Shown here in pieces: positions 12,819 to 20,413 of a stretch of DNA of 64,000 nucleotides. The stretch's first letter is position 1. Every line of letters starts with the position of its first letter. Source of the DNA: Streptomyces albus subsp. chlorinus (GTDB lineage: Bacteria; Actinomycetota; Actinomycetes; Streptomycetales; Streptomycetaceae); assembly GCF_013302895.1 (NCBI RefSeq), contig NZ_VJOK01000001.1, positions 5,830,671-5,894,670 of the forward strand, written 5' to 3'. The position numbers and the translations under genes were made by a program. The notes beneath the pieces are model-generated. The model was not told where the DNA came from and made no database searches. It saw only the letters and a list, made by a program, of their open reading frames with translations.

Positions 12819-13862
12819 TACGAGCGCTCCGGGCCGTCCACCGCCCGGCTGGGAGCGACCACCTTCAACCTGCACGCGGCCGACGGACCCGGCGACGCCT
12901 TCGGCGAGGTGCTGGTCCGCGCCCTGCGCGAAGCCGGGGCGGAACCGCCGGTTCCCGCACGGGAGTTGCGTGGCTGGGCGGCCGAGCGGCTGACCGAGGC
13001 CGAGCTGCCGGACCTCCCGGACCTGCCACCGCTGGACGACGACACGGAGGTCAGCACCGCGCGACTGACCGCGGTCGGTGTGCGGCTCACGCCCGCACAG
13101 GAGACGGAGGCGGTCCTGCGCGGCCAGCGGCTTCCGGCGCGCGACCTCGCGCTCACCCCGGTCCAGCGCTTCCGCCTGCGGGCGGCCCTCAGCGGCGACG
13201 GTGCCCCCGGTGCGGCCGCCGCGCTCGCTCTCGACACAGCTCTCGCGGCGGTCGTCGCCCGCGAGTCCGGCGTCGCCATCACCGTCGCCGGACCGGACGG
13301 ACCGGTGGCCGGACAGGGGCACAGGGACGGGCACGGGCACAGGGACGGACACGGACACCAGGACGGGTACGGACACCAGGACGGGTACGGGCACGGCCCC
13401 GAGGCCGGCCGGGCCGTCCTGCTGGTCCGGGACGGCGACCGGTATCTGGCCGGTGCGGCGGCGGTGCCCGCCGCACCGGCCGTCCAGAAAGCCGCCGAGC
13501 TCGAAGGGCTGCTCGGTCCACTCACCGCCGGGACCGGCGGAGTTCGCCGGGCCGGCGCCAAGCCCCCTGGCGTGACCCAGTGGTTGGTGGGACGCGGACT
13601 CTCCGGCCTGCGTCGGGACGTGGAAACCGTCCTGGAGGGCTCCTTCTCCTCCGCGCTGCGGGACGCGCTCACCTCGCTGCGCGACGTGTCCGGGAAGATC
13701 AGGGAACTGCACCACGCGTGGCTGGCGCAGTCGGACGACCTCTTCGCCAGGCTGGCCGAGGCCGAGGCGGCCGTGGAGGCGTTCGAGGCGGCGCTGCGCG
13801 ACGCCGAGGACGGGATCCGGCGCCCCGGTGCGGCCCCCCGGAGGGAAGGGCGGGACCGATGA
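12819..13862 (+). CDS. C-terminal part of the giant protein, displaced by +1 frame
   Basis: From about 12,819 the coding signal moves to the next forward frame. It reads PYERSGPSTARLGATTFNL and onward without interruption to the TGA at 13860-13862, giving 347 residues with normal codon use. The original frame turns into Arg-rich nonsense with rare codons. The only in-frame start is an internal GTG at 12,909, with no ribosome-binding site, and homology-like sequence extends upstream of it. The segment is therefore most likely the tail of the upstream protein. It contains an OTU/papain-like-looking opening (FNLHAADGPGDAFGEVL), Gly-His-Asp tandem repeats (codons near 13,315-13,395) and a C-terminal alpha-helical, coiled-coil-like stretch. 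A sequencing indel, a true mutation and a programmed shift are all possible. Confidence 0.65.
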   Translation, partial: YERSGPSTARLGATTFNLHAADGPGDAFGEVLVRALREAGAEPPVPARELRGWAAERLTEAELPDLPDLPPLDDDTEVSTARLTAVGVRLTPAQETEAVLRGQRLPARDLALTPVQRFRLRAALSGDGAPGAAAALALDTALAAVVARESGVAITVAGPDGPVAGQGHRDGHGHRDGHGHQDGYGHQDGYGHGPEAGRAVLLVRDGDRYLAGAAAVPAAPAVQKAAELEGLLGPLTAGTGGVRRAGAKPPGVTQWLVGRGLSGLRRDVETVLEGSFSSALRDALTSLRDVSGKIRELHHAWLAQSDDLFARLAEAEAAVEAFEAALRDAEDGIRRPGAAPRREGRDR

Positions 13863-14389
13863 CTGGCGTCCTGTCCGGGGCGGCGGTGCCGTGGCCGCGC
13901 CGCGGAACTCCCCCTGTACCCGGAAAATTCGCCGCCCCCGGTGGAGAACCCGGGCCGCCTCACGACCATCCAAGCCTGCACGAAGTGGTAGCGGAAGCCG
14001 AAGCGGTAGCAGAAGCAGAAGCGGTAGCAGAAGCAGAAGCAGAAGCGGTGGCGGAAGGGCGGGCGGGGGCGTCGCGAGGAGGTGGCTCTTCCCTCAAGAA
14101 CACCTCAGTTGGTGGACGGGTCGGTGGACGGAGGGCCGCCTGCGCAGCGATGATGCGGGTGTCCGATCTCCTCGCTCAGTTGCCCGAGGTCCGGCAGCCG
14201 GTCGTGCCCGGCTGCCGCGCGCCGGTGGTCCGGCTCGTCCCGGTGAGCGGGTCACGGGCATACCGGGGACCGAGACGCCTCGGAGGACGCGGCGGGCACC
14301 GCTGGTGCCTCGCGGGGGCGCGCCCGTATCACCGACCCATGCCGAGCATTTCCAGCAGTGAGCCAGTGGGCCCAGTAAGCGAGGACAGC
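13863..14389. other. 527-bp non-coding interval with a hexanucleotide tract
   Basis: No convincing gene was found between the giant gene and the type VII-associated gene. The frames here have atypical codon use and no ribosome-binding sites. The main feature is the AGAAGC-type tract at 13,982-14,057. A frame running through the interval joins the two flanking genes only by chance lack of stops. Confidence 0.6.
13982..14057. repeat. Tandem hexanucleotide (AGAAGC/GGTAGC) tract
   Basis: Roughly twelve imperfect copies of a 6-bp unit, mostly AGAAGC or GGTAGC, form a purine-rich tract on the + strand. It lies about 120 bp after the stop codon of the giant gene. The composition is unlike the surrounding sequence, and slipped-strand length variation is plausible. 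No function is evident. Confidence 0.8.
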
Positions 14390-15448
14390 ATGAGTGACAA
14401 CGGCGCTGCCGGCGAGGTCACCCCCGTAACGGACGAGTCGTCGCCCGCCTCCCCGGAGACCGGCCCGGACGCTGCCGCGGCGTCCGCGCCGCCCGCCGGC
14501 GACGGGGCGACGGATGGTGACGGGGCGACGGACGGGATACCCGAGGACAGCGGGCTGCCGGAGCCGCCGGAGGAGTTCGTCAAGGCGGCCAGACTCGCGC
14601 CGAACCACTGGCTCTACCTGACCGACCCCGCCTGGCAGGGCGAGGGCCCGCCTCCGGACTGGGCCGTGGTGGGCCAGTGGCGGTCCGACGACGACGGCGA
14701 GATCGTCGAATGGCAGGACAACCCGAACTACCAGCCCTCCCCGGAGGCACTCGGCTGGCCCGACCCCGAGGACGACGTGGACGCCGCGATCCAGCTCGCC
14801 ACCACCGGCTACGGCCCGGCGGAGGACGTCACCGCCGCGCTGGCCAAGGCGGAGGTGGCGGTACTGGTCACGGCGAGCGGCGAGCCCGTCAGCGCGTCGG
14901 CCCCGGACGGCACGGCGGTGGTCCCCGTCTTCACCTCGCCCTCCTACCTGCACGCGGCCGGGCGCCTGGGCTTCGAACGGGTGCGCGTGCCGGACCTGTT
15001 GGAGCGCCTGCCGGAGGGCCACAGCCTCTGCATCAACAGCTCGGCGCCGGTCAGCATGGTGATGACCACGGACGGTCTCGCGGACGTCATGGCCAATGCG
15101 GCCGAACAGCCCGCCAACGAGGCGACGGCCGCACAGCCCGCGGGCGCGTCGGACGAGGAGCCCGGCGGTGTGGGGTCCGCCTCGGGGCGTCGCGACGAAG
15201 CCGCCGGGCAGGCGGCCCCCGTGCCCCCGCCCCCGCCCGCTCCCACGGTGTCGGGCGAGCCCGCCACGGAGTTGGACGCTGCCGAACCGGACGCCGCTGA
15301 CGCCGGGACGGCGGACGGCCGGGCGGCTCAGCGCACGAGGGCGGCCCGCAGGGGCGTCACCGACGCACCGCTCCCGGACGCCCTCGGCACCCTCGGCACG
15401 GCGGGCTCCTGGGAGGCCCCGGCCGCCGGGGAGAGGGAGAGCTGGTGA
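14390..15448 (+). CDS. Type VII secretion system-associated protein
   Basis: 352 residues. The ATG at 14,390 is preceded by GAGG with 5-nt spacing; an upstream ATG at 14,339 lacks a ribosome-binding site. Residues 1-55 are acidic, Ala/Thr-rich and probably disordered. A conserved block follows (residues about 60-125, with HWLYLTDPAWQGEG and VVGQWRSDDDGEIVEW), then an SseB-like alpha/beta domain (about 145-230, with VAVLVTASG and VVPVFTSPSYLHA). The C-terminus is again Pro/Ala-rich. This arrangement is characteristic of the family annotated as type VII secretion system-associated in Streptomyces. It is probably cytoplasmic and accessory to Esx export. The exact biochemical role is not known. 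Confidence 0.82.
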   Translation: MSDNGAAGEVTPVTDESSPASPETGPDAAAASAPPAGDGATDGDGATDGIPEDSGLPEPPEEFVKAARLAPNHWLYLTDPAWQGEGPPPDWAVVGQWRSDDDGEIVEWQDNPNYQPSPEALGWPDPEDDVDAAIQLATTGYGPAEDVTAALAKAEVAVLVTASGEPVSASAPDGTAVVPVFTSPSYLHAAGRLGFERVRVPDLLERLPEGHSLCINSSAPVSMVMTTDGLADVMANAAEQPANEATAAQPAGASDEEPGGVGSASGRRDEAAGQAAPVPPPPPAPTVSGEPATELDAAEPDAADAGTADGRAAQRTRAARRGVTDAPLPDALGTLGTAGSWEAPAAGERESW

Positions 15449-15598
15449 ACGGCCGCGCTCGGCCCGCTGTGGACGTCGAGTGTGCGGTGGCAGGCGGGAA
15501 CCGGTCACCCGGCCGTTCTTTGCACTCCGTAAACTCCGAAACCCCGGGAGCGGGAGGTCACTTCGCTGCCGCGGGAGCACCGATCAGGTGACCACGTC

Positions 15599-15664
15599 AT
15601 GAAGCGAGAGGCCGAGCGGGTGCGCCGCACCGGCCGGGCCGTGTGCGAAGGAGAGACGTCGTGA
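15599..15664 (+). CDS. Possible 21-codon leader ORF coupled to the next gene
   Basis: An ATG at 15,599 is preceded by AGGTGA at 7-nt spacing. It opens a 21-codon frame rich in Arg and Glu whose TGA overlaps the GTG start at 15,661 as GTGA. The overlap and the ribosome-binding-like sequence suggest possible translational coupling. The peptide itself has no recognisable feature, and chance remains likely. Confidence 0.3.
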   Translation: MKREAERVRRTGRAVCEGETS

Positions 15665-18600
15665 GCCGTTCCGGCGGTGGCCGGTCGAGGTGGTTCGGTG
15701 GCCGGGGCAAGGCGGAGCGGGAGCCGGCGCGGCCCCGGTCCGGAGCGGAGGCGATCCGGCGACAGGGCACCGACGCCACTGCACCGGAGGACGCCGAGCC
15801 GCTGCTGGCCGAGGAGTACGGGTCACTGGTCCTGCTGCGCGCGCCCAACGACACCACCATCAGCCAGACCGACCTCGACGAACTGTCCGGCCTGCTCGGC
15901 GCCGAGACGGGCATCACCACCATCCTCACCGGCACGGTGGGCCCTCACGGTGCCCCGGCGGAGGAGTTCTGGGAACGGCTGAGCGAAGTGCTCGACCTCG
16001 TGCGCGAGGCCGACGTCCGCACCGTACGGCTCGCCATGTCCGGCGCGGCGACGGACCTGCCGGACCGGCCGTCCGTGGCCCGGCGGGTTGCCGACGCCTG
16101 GAAACTGGAGGTGCTCGCTCCCGACGGCGAGGTCCTGATCGTGCCCGGCGGCTCCCTCTTCGTCCGTCCCGAACCGCCCCGGGTCCGAGGCTGGTGGAGC
16201 TTCTCGCCCGGGAAGCCGTCGGCGGCGCTGGGTACGCGCCAGCCCGCGCCCGCGTGGCAGGACGCCATCGAGCGGGTGCCCGGACACACGGCGGACGGGT
16301 GCGTGATCCACCAGATCCCGGCCGGGTTCCTGGCGCGCTCACCGCACGCGAGCGAACCGGAGCCCGGGGACCTCTGCTACTCGGTACCGGTGGACCCCAG
16401 CGGCCCGACCGTCCTGGTCGGCTCCCCGCAGAGCGGGGACGTCCTGCCGTCCGACCTCGGCGAGGTGCTCGGCGCGCTGCCCGCCACCCTGAGAAGCCGT
16501 GTCCGCCTCGCCCCCGGCGGCAACCACGACATCCTGCGCATCGGCCAGTCGGTGGCCGACCTGCTCAACTGCGAGATCGCCGTCTGGACGGGCACGCCGC
16601 TGCTCCCTCCCACGAGGCGCGCCACCGCGCGCTCCGTACTCGTCGGCGCGGACGGAGCCCCGCGCTGGCGGCCGTTCGTGGACGCGGTGCTGTGCGCCCC
16701 CGCCCGCGAGGGCGAGCCGGCGCCCACCCCGCGGCTCCTCCGCTGGAAGCCACCGGTGCCGGGCCGCGCCGACCCCGCACAGGGCACGGTGTGGCTCTCC
16801 CCGCGGTGGCGGGCCACGGTGACCCGGGCCGGTGTGTGGATCACGGACGGCGCCCGGACGGGCACCGACGCGGGCGGCGTCGACGCGAGGGCTGTCGATG
16901 CGAGAGGTACCGACGCGAGGGCCGTCGACGCGAGGAGTTCGGGCGGGGCGGGCACCGGCGAGGGAGGGGCCGGCCCGGTGGGCGCCGGCCGGAGGGGCGT
17001 TGACGCGGTGCGCGCCGGTGCGGGCCAGGGTGGCGCGGCGAACGCCGGTGCGGGGAAGGGTGACGCGGTGCGTGCCGGGGCCGGGAGGGGTGGCATTCGG
17101 ATACCGACCCCGGTGACCCGCCAGGTGAACGCCGAAGGGCCGGCCATCGAGGTGGGCCACCCCGGCGAGATCCTCGACCCCTCGCTGTGGCCCGCACTCG
17201 ACCGGCTCCTCTCCGGCTTGGAGCGCGAGGTGCGCGGACGGGCCCGGATGTACGTCCACGGCAGGACAGCGGACGACGGCCGCGCGCTGCGTGCTCTCGC
17301 GGCCCGGCACGGTGTCCGTACCCTGCGCTTCACGCCCCGCCCGGCGCGGGCCACCCCGCCCGCGCCCATGTCCGGCCCGAGGCCCGCCGCACCGAGTGGG
17401 CCCCCGGCGTCCCACGCCCGGCAGACCCACGATGCCGCACCCGGGACGACCGGAGCGACGCCCTCGCCCCCCTCGACCGCCCCGACCGGTCACCCCGCGG
17501 CCCCCGACCCACATCTCCCGCCCGGGCAGGACAGGTTCGCCCCCCCACCCCCCGTCCCCGGCCGCTCTCCGGTGCCTGGTCGGGTGTCGGAGGGTTCGCG
17601 GGTGGAGGGTTCGCCGTCTTCTGGTCGTCCTCCGGTGGCTGGTCGGGTGTCGGAGGGTTCGGGGGTGGGGGGTCCCCCTCCTGGTCGTGTTCCGGGGCCT
17701 GGCCGGGTTCCGGGCCGTCCGGCTGTACCCGGTGAGCGTGTTTCTGGACGTTCGGGGGAGTCGGGTGCTGATTCCCCTGGTCGCCCTCCAGGGCCGGGTC
17801 AGGTTCCGGAGGGTTCGCGGGTGGAGGGTTCGCCGTCTCCTGGCCGTCCTCCGGTGCCCGGTGCGGCGGCTGCGCCAAGTGCCGATGCTCCCGTCTCCTC
17901 CGTGCCACGGCACCCGGCGGAGCCCGGCACCCCCGTCACGGCGCGGCGGTCCGACGTGGTGGGGACGGACTCGACTGCAGGGCCTGCCGGGGGACGGCAC
18001 CATTCCGCGAAGCCGTTGCGCGAGCCTTCCGTGCCGGGAAGCGGCCCGGCCGCGCCGGTGGGCGGGGAGGCGGCCCCGGCCGGCTCCGCGCCGGTCCCGC
18101 CGCCGGCTCCGCCCCGCCCGCCGATGTCCAGCGTGTCCTCGGGGCCGGGGGACCCGGACACGCGCGGGTCCGTACCGCCCGCCGAGTCCACGAGGCGGCC
18201 CGGGAACGACACCGCGCACCGGAGAAGCGCGCGCGGGACGAGGCCTGACGCGGCACCCGGCGCGGCACCTCAGACCCCCTCCGCCCTCGCGCGGGACGGC
18301 GATGGACGGGACACCGTGCCCGACGTGGCGCCGGATGCCGAACGCAACACCGCGCCGGACGCCGGACGTAAGTCCGCGCCGGACGCCGAGCGTGGGGCGG
18401 CCCGCAGTCGCTCCCCGGAGGGCCGGCGTCGGCCGGCTTCCCCGCCGACGAGCACCCCACCGGTTGCGGAGGGGGACAAGGCCCCCGCGCCGAACCCCGC
18501 TCCGAGGCGTGCGCGCGCGTTCGGCGGCGTGTCCAGATGGCGGCTGCCGGAGGGGCCTGAGTACTCGGTCCCGCTGACGGGGGCGGTACCTGCCGACTCC

Positions 18601-20388
18601 GGGCCGAAGGGTTCGCGGTCTGCCGGGTCCGGGGCGGAGGGTTCGCGGTCTGCCGGGTCCCGGTCGGAGGGTTCACCACCTGCTGGGTCCCCGAGGGAGG
18701 GGACGGTGCCGCCTGCGGAGGACCCGGTACCCGAGGGGGTCGGAGAGGTGGAGTATCCGGCGCTGTCGTGGACCCCACCCCGGACGTCCGCCGCCCCTTC
18801 GCCTCCCGCTGCGTCCACCGGCCCTGCCGATCCGCTGAAACCGGCACGACCTGCCGCTCCGGCGCGTGCCGTTGCTCGGCCTGAGCCCTCGCCTGTTCAG
18901 GGGCGGCCCGAGGGGTCAGGACAGTCCGCTGTCCGGGTGGGTCCAGCCGTCCCGGCCGGGGCCAAGGACACCGAAAACCCGCCCGCTGAGAGGAAGTCAC
19001 CAGATCCGGGGAAGCCTCCCGCTTCACCCGAGCCTTCCGCGCCGAGAAGCCCCGCCGCTTCGGCGCGGCGGATCACCCCGGCCCCAGCGTCGGGTCCGGC
19101 CCCTGCGTCGAGTACGACCGCCGCGCCGGGTCCGGCCGATACGTCGAGCCCGGCTCCTGCGCCGCGTCCGACTGCCGCGCCACGCCCGACCGCCGCGCCG
19201 CGTCCGACTGCTACGTCGGGGCAGGGTGCTGCGCCGCGCCCGGCCGCCGCGTCGCGTCCGACCACCGCGCTGAACCCTTCCGCTACAGCGAACCCCTCCG
19301 CCCCCGCGACGCCATCCACTTCAGCGGAACCGCCGGCTTCAGCGAAGCCGCCTGCCCCAGCGAAACCGCCCACCGCGGAGGGGTCGTCCCCGACGCCACC
19401 CGCCCCAGCGAAACCGCCCGCCGCCGAGGGGCCGTCCCCGACGCCACCCGCCCCAGCAAAGCCACTGGCTTCAGCGAAGCCTCCCGCCCCGGAGGGAGCG
19501 CCTCTCGCGTGGGGGCCGGCCGGCCCGGAGGGAGGCTCCGGGCCGCGTCGCCCCGTGACGCGGCCCGGTCCGCTGCCGCCGGTGCCGCTCCGCCCCGGGC
19601 ATGTCAGTACGGAGGCCGAGCGGGAGGGCTTTCGGGCGTTGGCCGGCGGTGCGTGGGACCGGCACGGCACGGCCGTGGCGCGCCTGCTGACGCGGATGCC
19701 CGCGCTGCGTGGGGAGGAGCAGGAGGCCGTCCGCGCGGACCTGATCGCGCTCCACGCCTATCTGCACACTTCCGAGGGCCCGCTGAGCCAGGAGGCGCTG
19801 GCGCGGGGGCTGCGCGAGGGGGAGCAGCGGATGGTGCCGTACGGCGCCTGTGTGGCCTCCGGGTTGCGCCGTATGCCCTCGTACCGCGGGATCGCGTTCC
19901 GGGGTGCCGGCGGTACCGACGGGCCGGGCGGGGGACTGCCTGGCCCCGGCGTTCTGGAACCCGGCGTACTGGTGTGTGATCCCGCTCCGGTGCCCGCGCT
20001 GCTTCTCGGCGCGGGCGCATCGAGGCCGGGTGGCGCGCAGTACGTCGTGTGGTCGGTGACCGGGCGCCGCGTGCGCCAGCTCACCGGTCGGCCCGGTGGC
20101 GCGCAGACCGGGGAAGAGGTCGTGTTCCCGCCGGGCACCCTGCTGCGGGTGCTGGGTGTGCGCGAGGAGGGCGGCGCGCCGCTGATCCTGCTGCGCGAGG
20201 TGCCCGTCGCCGGGCCGGACGCCCCGGTCCGCCACGGCGGCGCGGAACTCGACGCCGATGACCGGGCGGTGCTCGACCGGCTGGAGACGTCACTGCGCGC
20301 TTGCCCCGTGGAGCCGGGCGGGCCCGGCTGGCAGCGGCTCGGCGCGGGACCCCCGGGGTGGGCTGTGGGCCGCCCGCCCTCCGACTGA
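15661..20388 (+). CDS. Large type VII locus protein with C-terminal ADP-ribosyltransferase-like domain
   Basis: 1,575 residues. The GTG start at 15,661 has AAGGAGA about 6 nt upstream. Residues about 30-430 form a folded region with no signal peptide (motifs EEYGSLVLLRAPND, VPGGSLFVRPEPPRV). Residues about 400-500 and 560-1310 are Pro/Ala/Gly-rich repeats interrupted by a short folded block. The C-terminal domain (about 1320-1560) contains Arg1409 (PSYRGIAFRGAG), Ser1465 (VVWSVTGRRV) and Glu1485/Glu1486 followed by VVFPPGTLLRVLGV. This resembles the R-S-E signature and the FPPGT strand of arginine-type ADP-ribosyltransferases, although the Ser-Glu spacing is short. It may be a degenerate, non-catalytic ART fold. 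It sits 25 bp from the lectin gene, so the two are probably co-transcribed. Confidence 0.72.
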   Translation: MSRSGGGRSRWFGGRGKAEREPARPRSGAEAIRRQGTDATAPEDAEPLLAEEYGSLVLLRAPNDTTISQTDLDELSGLLGAETGITTILTGTVGPHGAPAEEFWERLSEVLDLVREADVRTVRLAMSGAATDLPDRPSVARRVADAWKLEVLAPDGEVLIVPGGSLFVRPEPPRVRGWWSFSPGKPSAALGTRQPAPAWQDAIERVPGHTADGCVIHQIPAGFLARSPHASEPEPGDLCYSVPVDPSGPTVLVGSPQSGDVLPSDLGEVLGALPATLRSRVRLAPGGNHDILRIGQSVADLLNCEIAVWTGTPLLPPTRRATARSVLVGADGAPRWRPFVDAVLCAPAREGEPAPTPRLLRWKPPVPGRADPAQGTVWLSPRWRATVTRAGVWITDGARTGTDAGGVDARAVDARGTDARAVDARSSGGAGTGEGGAGPVGAGRRGVDAVRAGAGQGGAANAGAGKGDAVRAGAGRGGIRIPTPVTRQVNAEGPAIEVGHPGEILDPSLWPALDRLLSGLEREVRGRARMYVHGRTADDGRALRALAARHGVRTLRFTPRPARATPPAPMSGPRPAAPSGPPASHARQTHDAAPGTTGATPSPPSTAPTGHPAAPDPHLPPGQDRFAPPPPVPGRSPVPGRVSEGSRVEGSPSSGRPPVAGRVSEGSGVGGPPPGRVPGPGRVPGRPAVPGERVSGRSGESGADSPGRPPGPGQVPEGSRVEGSPSPGRPPVPGAAAAPSADAPVSSVPRHPAEPGTPVTARRSDVVGTDSTAGPAGGRHHSAKPLREPSVPGSGPAAPVGGEAAPAGSAPVPPPAPPRPPMSSVSSGPGDPDTRGSVPPAESTRRPGNDTAHRRSARGTRPDAAPGAAPQTPSALARDGDGRDTVPDVAPDAERNTAPDAGRKSAPDAERGAARSRSPEGRRRPASPPTSTPPVAEGDKAPAPNPAPRRARAFGGVSRWRLPEGPEYSVPLTGAVPADSGPKGSRSAGSGAEGSRSAGSRSEGSPPAGSPREGTVPPAEDPVPEGVGEVEYPALSWTPPRTSAAPSPPAASTGPADPLKPARPAAPARAVARPEPSPVQGRPEGSGQSAVRVGPAVPAGAKDTENPPAERKSPDPGKPPASPEPSAPRSPAASARRITPAPASGPAPASSTTAAPGPADTSSPAPAPRPTAAPRPTAAPRPTATSGQGAAPRPAAASRPTTALNPSATANPSAPATPSTSAEPPASAKPPAPAKPPTAEGSSPTPPAPAKPPAAEGPSPTPPAPAKPLASAKPPAPEGAPLAWGPAGPEGGSGPRRPVTRPGPLPPVPLRPGHVSTEAEREGFRALAGGAWDRHGTAVARLLTRMPALRGEEQEAVRADLIALHAYLHTSEGPLSQEALARGLREGEQRMVPYGACVASGLRRMPSYRGIAFRGAGGTDGPGGGLPGPGVLEPGVLVCDPAPVPALLLGAGASRPGGAQYVVWSVTGRRVRQLTGRPGGAQTGEEVVFPPGTLLRVLGVREEGGAPLILLREVPVAGPDAPVRHGGAELDADDRAVLDRLETSLRACPVEPGGPGWQRLGAGPPGWAVGRPPSD
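17560..19490 (+). repeat. Tandem coding repeats of the disordered linker
   Basis: Several short-period repeat families lie inside the preceding gene. A Gly-Ser-Arg-Val-Glu-Gly-rich family spans 17,580-17,850. An exact 30-bp period spans 18,609-18,698 in three copies (GSRSAGS peptides). A Pro-Arg-Pro-Thr-Ala family spans about 19,150-19,265. A family of about 51 bp spans 19,355-19,465 (APAKPP...EG peptides). All keep frame. Length polymorphism between strains is expected. Confidence 0.75.
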
Positions 20389-20413
20389 CCTGGCCCAACG
20401 AAACGGAGACTTG

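Noticed and set aside
4702..12993. Long Arg/Gly/Pro-rich + strand frames within the giant gene.
   Set aside because: They are alternative-frame shadows of high-GC coding DNA and end where the true gene's frame changes.
12909..13862. An independent gene starting at the GTG at 12,909.
   Set aside because: Good coding sequence continues upstream of this GTG in the same frame and no ribosome-binding site precedes it, so a displaced tail of the giant gene is more likely.
14150..14340. A small gene from an ATG near 14,150 in the interval before the type VII-associated gene.
   Set aside because: It has no ribosome-binding site, runs into the next gene's frame without a stop, and shows no family motif.
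8..15448. A single 5,146-residue protein joining the giant gene and the type VII-associated gene.
   Set aside because: The frame turns into Arg-rich, rare-codon sequence from about 12,820 to 14,389 and then re-enters a separate gene with its own ribosome-binding site at 14,390. Lack of stops is due to high GC.
16339..18219. Antisense frames of up to 626 residues opposite the repeat linker.
   Set aside because: They are rich in Arg/Thr repeats that mirror the sense Pro/Ala/Ser repeats.
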